Shown here in pieces: positions 1 through 11,339 of a DNA stretch of 28,862 nt (position 1 is the first letter of the stretch; every line of letters starts with the position of its first letter). The translations under genes were made by a program, and so were the position numbers. The stretch is from the NCBI GenBank assembly GCA_964058805.1, contig CAXKVV010001421.1:1-28862 (forward strand). Direction: 5' to 3'. Below the pieces are notes generated by a model that did no database searches, had not been told where the DNA came from, and worked only from the letters and a program-made list of their open reading frames with translations. This DNA comes from Schoenoplectus triqueter (Eukaryota > Streptophyta > Magnoliopsida > Poales > Cyperaceae).

Positions 1-844
1 ACATTAGTTAACATGGAAGAAAAATATAATTCTAAATAATGTATTTCTTCATTAAAATCATTTTCTGCAATTCAATGGATCTTATCATAATGAAAATTGT
101 AACTGTGATAAACCAATACATCATTAATATTATAAATATTAAGAATAGTTACGTTTGAATTTTTCAATTTTGTTAATTGAAAATTTCAAGCATAAACTTC
201 TTTCATTAAAAAAATCTTTTAAAATCTGTAAAATGATTTCTTTCATTCCTCACAACTTGTATAATTTCATACACTACTACTGCTACTACATTTAAAAACA
301 ATGAAAAGCAGTGATATGAAATAAAATAATATTCGTGTTCATTGGATCTAAAACACAATTTATATAATATTGAAATAAATTATAAATAATATCTTCTTGA
401 ATGAATTCCTGTACACTTCTGTACACCCATACGTATATAGCAACTGCCTTCCGAGTCATGATCACAAAAAATCACTCACTTTGAATCCCAAAAATTAATG
501 CGCGTACAACAGAGTAGGCGCCGCATGTCACGATTAGGATAGCCGATTCTTATTTGACTGTCAGAAATTTAATCTTATCCTTTCTAATGATAAAGGCATA
601 AATTTCTCAAATACTGAGATTAATCTTTCAAGAATGATCCCTTTTAAATCGGTCCTTATCAAATTCGACTATTTCTGACTCTTATTTTTTCCTTTTCAGA
701 TCATTTCTTTAATATTTTATATTATATATTAATTATACATAAAAAATCTAAAAAAATTAAAATTAAAATATAAAAATATAAAAATATAATTTAATATTAT
801 TATATGAATACAAATTAGCATTAAAAATATATATAATCAGTAAT
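1..844. other. AT-rich intergenic DNA, no gene seen
   Basis: No ORF of coding character and no RNA gene is visible on either strand. The last 120 bases are almost pure A/T and run into the foldback that follows. Positions 540-690 contain scattered short words such as CCGATTCTTA and CGACTATTT that resemble words at 1290-1490 on the other side of the foldback, but no clean repeat unit can be drawn. Confidence 0.6.
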
Positions 845-1272
845 ATATATATAGAGATAGACTATTGTGAAAACGTTTGTATTTCAGTCTATATACAAAT
901 GTGTCAAAAAATATATTTTAAAATCATAAAAAATTTAATTTATGATTTTCATTAAATTTTTCATATGAAAATCTTATAAGATATAAAAATTTGGAGCATT
1001 TGAGTTTTTAAGCCATTCTTTTGAATTTTTGAAAAAATAGCCCTAAAAATAATAATAAATATTCAATGTTTGTGTTGTTTTTTCAAAAATTCAAAAAAGT
1101 GGCTTAAAAAACTCACAACGCTCCAAATTTTTGTATCTTACAAGGTTTTCATATGAAGAATTTAATGTAAATCATAAATTGAAATTTTAAGATTTTAAAA
1201 AATATTTTTTGACGCGTTTGCATATCGACTGAAATACAAACGTTTTCACAATACCCTATCTCTCTATATATA
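845..1272. repeat. Long foldback (MITE-like inverted repeat)
   Basis: The left arm, from about 845 to 1055, reads as the reverse complement of the right arm, from about 1065 to 1272. Matching landmarks from outside inwards are GAGATAG, TATTGTGAAAACGTTTGTAT, TTTCAGTC, TCATATGAAAA, AAATTTGGAGC, GAGTTTTTAAGCCA and TTTGAATTTTTGAAAAAA. The loop is only about ten bases, so a transcript would fold into a hairpin of roughly 200 base pairs. There is no coding sequence inside. The ends lie in TATATA runs, so a target-site duplication cannot be read. The structure matches a non-autonomous foldback element; its superfamily is not determined. Confidence 0.85.
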
Positions 1273-1782
1273 TCAAACTCTCACCCGCTGATCCTTATCC
1301 GACTCTAACTCGATCCTTAGAGTCCGAAAAATTTAGTAAAAGCCGAGTTTCTTAAAGGTCGAATTTATCTCTTAAAAATTAAGTGATTTAAACTTGACCC
1401 TTTAAAAATTCTTATTAAATCTGATCTTTACTAAGATTTCTCGTAGACCCATTAAATTCGACTCTTGAGAAGGTTCGATCCGACTCTTAAGAACTATGCG
1501 TAGCCACGATGCTTCGAAACCCAGATAGAGATTCAGAATTTCAGATACTCTGTCCCTATCTCATGCATGCCTTCCTGATTCAAATTCACTGTCATCTCAT
1601 AATTATTAATTAATTTATTAGAGAGACGGGAAATCCTTCTTGTAAAGTAGAAACTAGAAACAATACAAAAGCTGCCAGTCAGAACTTTACACCGGAGTTT
1701 GACGAGAGAAGAAACAAAAGATCCATATATAAATATATATATTTCCTACGCTAGAAGCCTAGAACATTGTCCCCGGTGTATG
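1273..1782. other. Intergenic DNA with degenerate CGACTCTTA words
   Basis: No gene is seen. Between 1290 and 1490 the words CGACTCT, CGACTCTTGAG, CCGACTCTTAAG, GATCCTTA and their relatives recur irregularly, suggesting an old and strongly mutated repeat. Nothing else can be supported here. Confidence 0.4.
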
Positions 1783-2046
1783 TAGTAGTTTGAAATGGAC
1801 CGGACGGTTCAATCTGTTTCGGACCAGATTATAATTGTAGACCGAATCGGATCGAATTGTGGTCAGATCGTTGACTGTTCCGTGTCTTATCACGGTCTGG
1901 TCCAACGGTGGATCGGTCCTCCCTTCACCTGAAAATGGACCGTGCCGATCCGTCCCGTATGAACCCATAGACCGAACCAGACCGGACCGTGAACCGTGCG
2001 GAATTTAAACCAGACCGGTCTGGATCGGACAGTCTTCAAACCACTA
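1783..2046. mobile_element. Small hAT-like non-autonomous element (about 264 bp)
   Basis: The left end reads TAGTAGTTTGAAATGGACCG and the reverse complement of the right end reads TAGTGGTTTGAAGACTGTCC, giving imperfect terminal inverted repeats. The interior is dense in GACCG, CGGACC, ACCGGAC and ACCGAACC words in both orientations, unlike the AT-rich surroundings. Such subterminal motif arrays are typical of plant hAT elements. The 8 bases outside each end are GGTGTATG and GTACTATG, which agree at 5 of 8 positions; this could be a decayed 8-bp target duplication, as hAT elements make, or chance. No transposase is encoded. ORFs on the minus strand here run through the repeated motifs and have no gene character. 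Confidence 0.6.
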
Positions 2047-2364
2047 GTACTATGAACTGATTGATGTAACAGTAACAAATAACAGTAACATGGTATAACC
2101 GTATAAGCATCGATTCGACGCAACGCAATCCAAATTCTCAAATCCCCAAAATAAAGCAGCTCTACTCCCTTCTCTCTAATACTATTTCGGAGATCCTCGG
2201 AAATGCTTCGAAAAATAGCTGTGCAGGGCTAATTGAACAGGTAATATTAATTAAATTCAAAAACAGCATAGATTTTCTCGTTTATTCTGATAATCTCCTT
2301 TTTGTATCATTCCATTTTCATCTCAGAAAAGGGGAAACGAAGCAACAATAGCTCTCCGACTACT

Positions 2365-2380
2365 ATTTATTTATAAGAGG
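2365..2380 (+). promoter_or_regulatory. TATA-like box upstream of the small ORF at 2431
   Basis: TTTATTTATAAGAG lies about 55 bases before the ATG at 2431 and is followed by a purine-rich GA leader, a common arrangement at plant promoters. No other ATG lies between it and 2431. The call rests only on sequence and spacing. Confidence 0.35.
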
Positions 2381-2430
2381 GGGAGAAAGAAACCGAGAGA
2401 GAGGGAAAGAGGAGAAGAGCAAAGATAGAG

Positions 2431-2619
2431 ATGCTGATTCTTGAGCTGGGGATATTGTTACTGCCATTGACACTATTGGTGGCGCCGATCCGACGGCTGG
2501 TGTGCTTCGTGGCGATGATTCAGCGGCTGGTTGCAACCGTGACAACCCCCAGCAGATCCCACATTGAGGGGATCTGGAGCCGCCTCAACAGGCTTGATTC
2601 CTCCACAATTTTAATTTGA
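2431..2619 (+). CDS. Possible small membrane peptide, 62 residues
   Basis: The single-exon ORF starts MLILELGILLLPLTLLVAPI. Residues 1-20 form a hydrophobic stretch that could be a signal anchor, followed by a basic RR pair, a second semi-hydrophobic stretch (residues 23-38) and a polar tail ending in TILI. I do not recognise the family. Supporting reality are the TATA-like box 55 bases upstream, a leader free of upstream ATGs, and GC content above that of the flanking DNA. Against it are the short length and an open frame on the opposite strand (2363-2545) over the same bases. It lies between a hAT-like element and a Helitron, so it could be a captured fragment. No function is assigned. Confidence 0.35.
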   Translation: MLILELGILLLPLTLLVAPIRRLVCFVAMIQRLVATVTTPSRSHIEGIWSRLNRLDSSTILI

Positions 2620-2835
2620 TGCATCAAGCTTGATTTCTATAATTCCATTCCTTCCTTTTCTTCTTTTTTCGTTTCTTTTTGTTTGTTCTGAGAATGGCGC
2701 AATTCAGGCAGTGCCTCAGTGCTTGTATCAATCTTTTCTCCCACTTAAAAGATAGATATATAATAGATTGTGTAATTAATAGACTGGGAAATTTGAGAAG
2801 AAATCGGAGGTTCAAATTATCACGGGCATGACTAA

Positions 2836-3304
2836 TTTATACTATTATATAAAGCATCTAAGAATTAGAGGGTCCATTTTTTATCATGGTAAATTTTTAT
2901 TATACTCATTTTAGCCCTCAATTAAACGGATAATATTTATTGTTAGTTGATCGAACGTTTGTGATCGCGTCCATTGATCCCCTCGTTCTCTCCATTTCTT
3001 TCCCTTATATACTATTATTTCCATAATTTTTATTTTTTTATTTAGCAACCTTGTGCATATTTGATAAGAAATTAATGGTGATAATATATGTTAGAATAAT
3101 TTACTTTTTTTACCATAAAAATCATGAATCATTAACTCATATTGTGCAAAAATCTCATTCAAGATTAAATATAGTCTTTATTATTTATTTTCTCTACAAT
3201 TTGGTGAATTTATAATTTAATATTAGATAAATATGAATTTTTTATCTTATAATATTTTAATATTTAAATAAAAAATTCTGCTGCAACGCGCGGATATATA
3301 GCTA
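2836..3304 (+). mobile_element. Short non-autonomous Helitron
   Basis: The 3' end shows the plant Helitron pattern: a short GC-rich hairpin (GCTGCAACGCGCGG) about ten bases before a terminal CTAG, followed by T. The 5' end, TTTATACTATTATATAAAGC, resembles the usual plant Helitron start TCTATACTATTATATAAAGC, except that the initial TC is TT. Between them is AT-rich, non-coding DNA of about 470 bases. No Rep/helicase is present, so the element would depend on one encoded elsewhere. The 3' end is the firmer of the two; the exact 5' base is uncertain. Confidence 0.6.
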
Positions 3305-5600
3305 GTTTAATTAAACGACTTTAGTTGGTCCAACAATTGTTGCATAAGTGAGTAAATAATATATATATATATATATATATTTTAAAAGAGTAGTTTGTTT
3401 TTCTACTACATTATACCGGAAAGATGTAAATTGAAAATGGTTGGCACCACACCTCTCTCTCCTATATAATTTCTCCCCAATTTCCTTTAAAGAGTATCTT
3501 CACTTTTTTTTTCTTACAATCTTTTTATAACGTCGACTGCGTAGAAAGGTGTTATCTATCCAAAACTTTCGGTTTTATGAAATTGTCCATCAAACTTTAT
3601 TACTTCGTATAGCATAACCTGTTGTAAATATTTGTATTTTCTGAATTTAACTCTAGTAATTTTATGAATTTATAAAAATAACATAAGTATAATTCCTGTG
3701 TTTTTCTTTTTGTTCAAAATTGAAAATATGGATGATGCTTCTTGTGAATATTTGAGGTTGGGTCCTATCTCTATTTGAAGAAAATTCAAACCTCTGATTA
3801 TAAATTAATATCTGATAATCATCTTTGTACAAAAAGGGCTGAGGTTTTTTGAAATGATCATCATTATGCTTCTAGTTTTTATAATGATAATATGATAATT
3901 ATGATGTTTTTAAATAAAGCTAAAAAAAATTAACAGATTGATGACATTATGGATTACATGATATTTAAATCCATCCAAATTGAATGTATTTGATATTTCA
4001 TAAAAACTATCAAATATGCATTATTTTGAATTTCAAGTTGTTCGATGAATCGAATTTACAGTATAATCTATCATAATTCATGTGCACATCTAAAGAATGC
4101 CAATTTAGAATTTAAAGCTTAGATTTCATAAAATGTCAATCAGTATATGCATATCGGTTTTCTTATTAATGACATGATAATATGCAAATTAATTCTTAAT
4201 TTTTGACATTAGAAATTTTAAAAATATCTAAAACACTTAACCAATAATACTTAATGCTTAAATTCTACAAAAGTCTCAATTTTAGCATCAAATTAATATG
4301 TGGACAAGAACTAATTTGCTCAACTAGGACTTTACCCGATAATACAGTTCTCAAATAAATAATTAGCAATATAAATTTCACATTAAAAAAAATTAGCTAT
4401 AATATTTTTAAATGCTAAATAATAATTATTATAATAATAAATAATATAACTAAACACATAATAATCTATAAAGGATCATATAAAAAAGTTTATATATATA
4501 TATATATATCCATATAAATATAAAACCCTGTAGCAACGAAATCAATGATGAAAAAAAGTGATGATGTAATATGTTTAAAATTTTTGAAAACTTAGTATTA
4601 AAAATTAGGTAACTAGTCTACCAATCACCAAAAGCAACCGGGTTATGTTTGTTTTTAATATAAAAATTTCGGTTTGTGCTTAGAAATCATTATTCTTTTT
4701 TATTTAAATCAATTGGGCTATGTTTCAGGTGTCCCCTTTTCTTTCCTCTCCTTTTGTTAATAACTTAATATATATACATTTTCTTTAGAAATGGAAAAGG
4801 TCCAAAATCCGCCGGGTTCCTACCCGCTGCCAATTACTCAATTATTTTCGGTTACGAGACGTGACACAACGTGCCATTGTGTTCCTGCTCATTTTCTCTC
4901 TCTCTTTTTTTTTCCAATATGCGTGCTCTACGCTGTGACATCAATTTGAGATTTTGTTTTTCTGGTTTCGGCGATCCAATGATACACGGCCATGTTGATT
5001 TACGGAAAAAGAAAACAAAAGGTTAGAAAACCAGAAATTGAAAAATAAAATTTACGAAACATAAAAATCACTTCCTATTTCCCAATATCGGGCCTTTGAC
5101 CTAGTCAAAACACCGCAATTTCAGAATCGACATTTTAGCCGTTTAAGGCCAAATTCTAAAAAAAAATTGGTATTTTGCAAATTTTATAATTTTATTTCCA
5201 GTTTTCTATTTTTTTTTCTGTTTTACAACGTATAAAAAAAATCCCAACAATACAAATGGAGTCATTGCTAACCATGACAACAGTAGATTTTAACCCAACT
5301 CTGCCTAACTTTACAGCCCGGAAATTTTGATTAGTCTATTTTTTTTTTCTCCTTTTTGTGGCGTTTGAAACACCACAACATGCATGATTATCTCAAGAAA
5401 GGCAAAAATTAAAAAGTAAACGACACTACACAGAATTCCAAATTTTAATCTAGAACGTTTGAAAACCATGTGTCAGAAAAGAAAATGTACAAACGCAATG
5501 TAAATAGTCGTTTTTCAGAATAAGCGATTTGATTCATTTGTTCACGGTTGGGAATTCGGATTCATGGGGGACAACCGTACAAGACCCCTCTAAAAAAATA
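3305..5600. other. AT-rich intergenic DNA, no gene seen
   Basis: There is no coding sequence of gene character. AT dinucleotide runs occur at 3358-3380 and 4491-4509. CCCTGTAGCAACGAAATC near 4526 resembles the hairpin of a plant Helitron 3' end but lacks a following CTRR, so at most it is a decayed end. The somewhat less AT-rich part from 4800 to 5560 holds no convincing ORF. Confidence 0.5.
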
Positions 5601-5877
5601 TTAGGAAGCGGTTAAAGTCTTTTGAATTAAAAAGATAGTTCAAAGTCTTTTAAATTAAAAAGTTAGTTTAAAGTCTTTTTAAATCGTTAATTTTGTATTG
5701 AAATTCGTATTTTTAATAAATTCTAAGATTCAAAATTTATATTTCTAATGATCATTATAAATCTCGATGCAAAATCAACGATTTAACAAGACATTGAATT
5801 AATTTTTTAGTTTAAAAAATTTTGAATTATTTTTTTAATTCAAAAGATTTTGAACTTCCCTAACTTCCAAATTATTA
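5601..5877. repeat. Foldback element with internal direct repeats
   Basis: The left half (about 5601-5735) reads as the reverse complement of the right half (about 5740-5877). Shared words from outside inwards are TCTTTTGAATTAAAAA, TAGTTTAAA, TTAAATCGTT and ATTTTGNATNGA, and the centre carries TCTAATGATCATTA. The left arm also contains three direct copies of a unit like AAAGTCTTTTRAATTAAAAAG. It contains no coding sequence. It looks like a MITE or foldback; no target duplication was established. Confidence 0.7.
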
Positions 5878-6266
5878 AATGTCTATGCCAGTACTAGTCG
5901 TGAGGCTTCTCCTAGATTTTCTACTTCAAAAAAATCCTAATTCACATTTGTTGCGCCTTTTGATATTCAGTACAATATATCGTGAAAGATTTATGCGAAT
6001 AACTTATCATGGAGGTTCGGTGAGTAGGGTCAACTTCAAAAAAATAAAAATCAACCGTTAGTCTTGATTTGCCACAAACCAAATTTTTGGATATCGAAAA
6101 TTTTCAATTTCTAGTTCATACTAGTGTTTAAGAACAGTATGTACAAAAATAGATTACCTTTTTTTTTTATCTGTTTCTCGATGATTTTCATCGACATTAA
6201 CCACATCGGAAATGATGTAATAATATGCATGTGTAATACAGTGATTATTGCAATGTAATATATTTG

Positions 6267-6662
6267 CTATATAGAGTGGACAATGAATTATTTTGACAAT
6301 CTTGATAATGAATCTCTAAATGAATATAAAAAAAATCTTAAAAATGATGAAAAGTTTATAAATATGTTTTTTTATCTTTAGATTGATGGTCATTCAAATT
6401 TCATATAATTTCATTATCGTTTGATAGTCCATCAAATGTTGTTAAATTAGAACCGTTGTAAATTACATAAAAAAAATGATAATTTTTGATGAACTATCAA
6501 ACAATAATAAAATTACATAAAATTTAAATGACCATTAATTTAAAGGTAGAAAAACCTATTTATAATTTTTTTTATTTTTAAGAATTTTTTATATTTATTT
6601 AGAGGTTTATTATTAAGGTTGTCAAAATAACTTATTGTCAACCGATCTCTTCTCTATATAGT
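6267..6662. repeat. Foldback element (about 396 bp)
   Basis: Both ends carry CTATATAGAG in opposite orientations. The left arm (to about 6470) and right arm (from about 6474) match as inverted copies through TTATTTTGACAA, TAATRAAYCTCTAAATRAATATAAA, TTTTTMTMYCTTTAGATT, GGTCATTYAAATTT and GTTTGATAG. The paired length is about 190 bases per side, with almost no loop. There is no ORF. The internal words GGTCATT and GTTTGATAG have looser counterparts in the structure at 11340-11648, so the two may belong to one family. Confidence 0.8.
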
Positions 6663-7610
6663 AACTAGTTACCTAGTTCATTTCGTGAATAGTTTAGCAT
6701 ATATTTAAATCGACATGATTCGAATAACACAATTTGATTCAGACTTGATATTGATACTCGTATTTCTGTATCAGTATCAGGTTAAATCTATCAATACCTT
6801 TATTAAAACCCCTTAGCACTACTGTCCTTACAAGCTCCAGTTCGATATAGCCTCCTTACAAGCTCGTACGAGATGGTGCAGCAAAACTTAATTCCTTTGT
6901 TATTAATAGGTCAGAAGGTTAAATGAAACTTTAATAACTAGGGCTCCTAAGAGAATATCATTCTTCTCAAATTATGGACATTTTTTCTGCAAGTATTTGT
7001 GGAACTAAGAACAAATTGCAGCAATGCCTCTATCCAACAATGAACTTTCAATCATGACACCAACTTCATTTACTTCTTAGATAAATTAGTTTCCCATCTC
7101 AATATAATTTTATGATTTTTTTTTTCAATTGTAGCAATATATTGACTTATACTATGTCAGATATAGGGTGCATGATAAACTGATAGAACTATAAGCTTGA
7201 AACTATGATATCTTAAATTTGCATAGAGTTGACATTTTTCCTCATTGGGATCAAAGATGCATGATGCTTTACTTTTATTAATTAATAAAAATAGTTAATT
7301 TTTTATTTGAGATCCCATAGCAAGGCATGGGCAATATGAGGGCCTTAGTCATTTCTCCTATTTTTGCCTTGGTATCCTGTACTGGTACAGCTTCTGTGGT
7401 GCTTAGTTGCAGTTTATGTGCAAGGGCTGAGCCCATGTGTTATTGATATTAACTGCTTATGTTGTAATTGATTCTAAAATTTAATAGATTGAATCTTCTT
7501 TTTTCCAGTGTTAATATTTAAGTTTTTTTTCTTGATATTTTTATAAATGTAGATAACACCAGTGATTACAATCTTCTTTCAATATATTGTACTTTCTGTT
7601 TGTATTTGAA
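6663..7610. other. Intergenic DNA, no gene seen
   Basis: No ORF of gene character, RNA gene or clear repeat boundary is visible. If the Helitron end at about 7640 has a 5' partner, it should lie in or before this stretch, but I could not identify one. Confidence 0.45.
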
Positions 7611-7640
7611 AACCGTTGCAACGCATGGGTCATATACTGG
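7611..7640 (+). mobile_element. Helitron 3' terminus
   Basis: CCGTTGCAACGCATGGG forms the short GC-rich hairpin typical of plant Helitron ends and is followed about ten bases later by ACTGG and T, fitting the CTRR-T rule. The matching 5' end was not found, so only the terminus is called. Confidence 0.5.
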
Positions 7641-8597
7641 TCTAATGCTAAATGCTCACAAAAACGCTTCATTTAAATTTCAATCTTTCGACTTTTTATA
7701 CAAAGGACATCGCCATTATCATTCAATTAAAAGTTAATTCTGCTAAATATACAATTAGTACCTAACATGTTATAACTAAAAGAACCTGAACAAATCCGAA
7801 CAGAAATAATATATTACGGACTTTATTGCCACCGGAACTCCGATGCTACTCTCATACGGATTTTACAATTCCGAATCGATAATTAATCTGAATTTAAGTG
7901 CTTCCAGTTCTTTTCTATAAAATAACATATCATGGACTTTATTGCCAAGAACCCTGCACCTTTCTCGATTGGGTTCCTTTTCATTTGTTTTCCTTTTTGA
8001 AGCCCAAAGCCGAGTGTTATCATTTCGACATCCTTTTGTTAATTAAGGCCTTAAAATATTTGCTGCGTATCTTTCATAGTTTTGTCAGTATTTAATCAGA
8101 AAGTTCACCATAAGCGCAGTATTTGTGAGCTTACTCCCGTCACATGGTATAGTAAGACTTGCATTGGCAATGTTATTGAATAAGATTTAACGGGTTGTAA
8201 AATTATATAATGAGCAATCACAATAAGACATAAAGTTGTGCCGCCGCATATTGCAACATACATAAAGAATAATTATGAAACCTGATACAAAAATTATATT
8301 ATAACCAGCCAAAATGGATAGCAATAACAGGACAGCACCTAAAAGAAATCCATTGTATCGTTCATTATATTATAACCTGCTAAATATGTGCATGTAGCTC
8401 AATAAAAATTCTAAACTAGATCAGGAGTTTATAAAAAATATAAAATATAATTCTGAATTTCCGATATATAACCTTATAAACCTAGCAATAGGTTAAAGAA
8501 TGGAAAAACCCCACAAAAAAGAAAAAGAAGAAAAAACTAATTTGCTAGGATAACTTCATCGTGGTCATATCTATAGATCCTCATTTTCATTTTAACT
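7641..8597. other. Intergenic DNA and probable ALG14 3' flank
   Basis: No further gene is seen. GGACTTTATTGCCA occurs at about 7818 and again at about 7933, an approximate direct repeat. The part next to 8597 should contain the 3' untranslated region of the minus-strand ALG14 gene; I could not fix its poly(A) site. Confidence 0.45.
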
Positions 8598-10326
8598 CTA
8601 CATAACACGCCCTACATAATTAGACCTTGGGTACTTCTGTTGCAAGAGGGGCCATTGCACAAAAAATTGATCCACCAACCGCAATTTGTATAGCAAAAGG
8701 CCACTTAATGACAGCTTTTTCACTCTGGCTATGCTTTCGATGTATATTATAGCGCACCATCTCCATCCCAGTAGCTGCAGAAAACAGAGCATAGAATGCA
8801 TACATTAAATGACACATTTATATATTGTAATAAAAAGAGATGGATAAACCCCAACTGGGGCAGTACTGGTAAATTCTCAGTAGAAATAACACATAATTAG
8901 AGAATAACCTTCAACAAATATGCAGAAGCACATATAGGAATGCATGTGCCAGGGCCATTACACAAAATCTGGGAAACAAAGATTGTATTAAGCCCAGAAA
9001 AATACATACTTTTGGGGATATTAATACATAAAATATGTTTCTACAAAGAAAAATAGCAATACCACTTGAGGTCTGAGTTTGAACACAATCCACAATGAAT
9101 GCATACTAGCTACTATAGTTGTGCCAATGGAAGTTACATAAGATTGGCCAACCTCACGGCTACGATATACTTGCATATACTGGACACCTTCTCTTTTCTT
9201 TTCTACATTATTCTGCCACAAAATGAAATAGTGAACATATGAACTAACCAAGAAACAAAAAAAATAAGAAAGGGTGATGTGTAAGAACATCTATGCAACA
9301 CAAATCTAAAAGTTCAGGTCTATTTATGGAGAAATTATCAGAAAATTGAAAATAATTGGTAATCACAAAAATGATCCAGTTCATAAATTGTACTTTACCA
9401 GACAACTTCCATTGGTAATGATCCAGATCAGTAAGGCATTCAATAAGATTATCAGAGCTACAACTAACCTTAGAATTTAGTAAGAATTCCTCATATACTT
9501 CAGCTTTTTGAAGGCTCATGTTATCAGTTAAAGCAGCAACATAAGACCTAGGGGCAAACTTGTCCTTTTCAAGGACGTTAACAATGCTAAGCATCTCTGC
9601 TGTGTGCCCTCCTTAAAGTCCAAAAAACAACCATATAATTATAAGATGAATAATGTGAATATTTACAGGGACACCCAGTCTAATCCGACATTACCTCAAG
9701 AAAAAAAAAGAAAAAAAGAAGGAAAAAAATAACAGATCGCTTGATACCAATGCAAGCTGGTATGGAGCTCATGGATGAAGAATACAAGGCAAAACCATAT
9801 CAATTCAAGCAACCTCACATTGTTTTGACTACAATGAACCAAAAAAGATGGTTCACAGAAATCCCACAATGATAAGTAAACCTAGACCGAACCAAAAATC
9901 TGCCATTCTATCTACTTAATATAGGCTTGTAACTCCACTTCTCCAATGCCATTAACTGATTAACAACATAGCAATGCATAAATCAGATTGCCTGCAACAA
10001 AAACACAACCTATCCTGACAAAAAATGGTTCAGGAACCTACAGTTTGCATTCATTCAACTTCAATTTAGGAATGGAATTGGAGAAGGCACCGCATTATAG
10101 ATGGAACAATTATACTCAAAGTAAAACTAGAAAAGAAAGAACTGAGACATGGCTCTAGAAATCTACCTGAACCGAGAACGACCATGGTGCGAAGACTAGT
10201 CGAAGGGGCGCATTTGAACGGCTGCCCAGTCGAGTACAGGACATAGGACACACGAACCGCGAGAAGAGAAATGATCAGAGCGAAAGAGAATATGTAAGAA
10301 ACGGTGCTTAGAAAATCTGCCTCCAT
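8598..10326 (-). CDS. ALG14: ALG14, UDP-N-acetylglucosamine transferase subunit
   Basis: ALG14 anchors the catalytic partner ALG13 to the cytosolic face of the ER. Together they transfer GlcNAc from UDP-GlcNAc to GlcNAc-PP-dolichol, the second step of N-glycan precursor synthesis. Coding exons on the minus strand are 10326-10167, 9611-9469, 9212-9063, 8968-8909 and 8774-8598. All introns are GT-AG, and the join gives 229 codons without a break, close to the roughly 230 usual in plants. Residues 9-31 form the N-terminal membrane segment. LGSGGHTAEM at 51-60 is the nucleotide-sugar GT motif. Further family blocks are YRSREVGQSYVTS, ILCNGPGTCIP at 152-162, YIESIARVKKLSLSG and FFVQWPLLQQKYP, ending in YVGRVM. 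The start is the ATG three bases into the exon that follows a splice acceptor at 10330, and it matches the ME start of plant homologues as I remember them. I recognise the family strongly. Confidence 0.95.
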
Positions 10327-10958
10327 CTCCTGCAAGATTTGAACTGGTCCAACCATTGTTTTTTTAAATAACTATATATTATCAAATATCAAGATCAAAT
10401 ATCAAGACTACAAGTAGAAAAACAACATCGCTAAAGATGTCTTTTGACAATTAATATGCTACAAAACTGAATTGATAGATAAATACGAACATAGATAAAT
10501 ATGAACAAAGATAAATACGAACAGAGAAAATTTCGATTCAAATGAATTAAAAGTGTGAACTCTTAATAATTAAATAATTGCACAAGATATGAAACTATTG
10601 TTTGGTGGAACATCCTAACAAAGAGAATGATGATACACTGATACACCCAAGGTATTGACCATTAGGATGTGCCACTAAACAATAGTGCTATTAATTTAGC
10701 TGAAAGAAGAAAATCAGATTGATTACCAATCCATGAGAGAAGTGAGCCGTTATAATCTGTTGACTACAATTTTTTTTTTTGACGAATTGGCCAATTTTGC
10801 ACATCATTAACAAATTGTCTTCTACAGAAAGAATAAGAAAAAATAACAGATTTCAATGATGGCAGTGGCAAATCTTCAAGATCTTGTACATGAAAGTATC
10901 ATCATATATAGGGGATTAACTATAAAAAAATCAAGATAAAAAAAAAGAGGACACCAAC

Positions 10959-11260
10959 CTGTTCTTGTACTGGACTGCTGCGCGGCTTCAAGAATACCTT
11001 GAATTGAATCGGGGTTGGTATCGCATGAGGATCTGAAATCGGCGAGCGTGCCGTCGATCTTGTCTCTCCTTCGCACCCTCTTTATGGTCTCCTGGTGCTC
11101 GCGAGATGACCGAGAAGTGGCAAAGAAAAAGAGGCGGTACAGTGGAGAAGCGACAGGGACAGACGACACCGGCGTGCAGTACTGCCTCGAAGCATAACGG
11201 ATCCGGACAAAACTAATGAGAAAAGAAAACCTTGAAATAGTTAACATGGCCCATAATGTT
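10959..11260 (-). other. Probable ALG14 5' leader exon with a long upstream ORF
   Basis: On the minus strand a good donor (ACAG followed by GTTGGT) at 10959/10958 pairs naturally with the acceptor before 10329, making this a leader exon for ALG14. It is open from an ATG at 11247. Spliced, the frame has 96 codons here, enters the ALG14 exon one base out of frame and ends at a TAG at 10198-10196, about 44 codons past the ALG14 start. The peptide begins MLTISRFSFLISFVRIRYAS and is rich in Arg and Ser. I do not recognise it. It may be an inhibitory upstream ORF, a separate small protein or chance openness, since the plus strand is also open at 11015-11197. The extent toward 11260 is a guess at the transcript start. 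Confidence 0.45.
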
Positions 11261-11339
11261 CGTCTGTGCCATGGGGGAGGACCTAAAAGCCCTTAAATGT
11301 ATCACGAGCTTCTGTAACAGTACTAACACAATATTTAAA

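Noticed and set aside
1759..2141. Minus-strand ORFs of 69 and 83 codons
   Set aside because: They run through the GACCG repeats of the hAT-like element with no family similarity or gene signals.
5879..6061. 60-codon plus-strand ORF
   Set aside because: It starts at the edge of a foldback, has no promoter or splice context and low-complexity composition.
8620..8817. Alternative minus-strand frame overlapping the last ALG14 exon
   Set aside because: The ALG14 frame is the conserved one and splices cleanly; this is a shadow.
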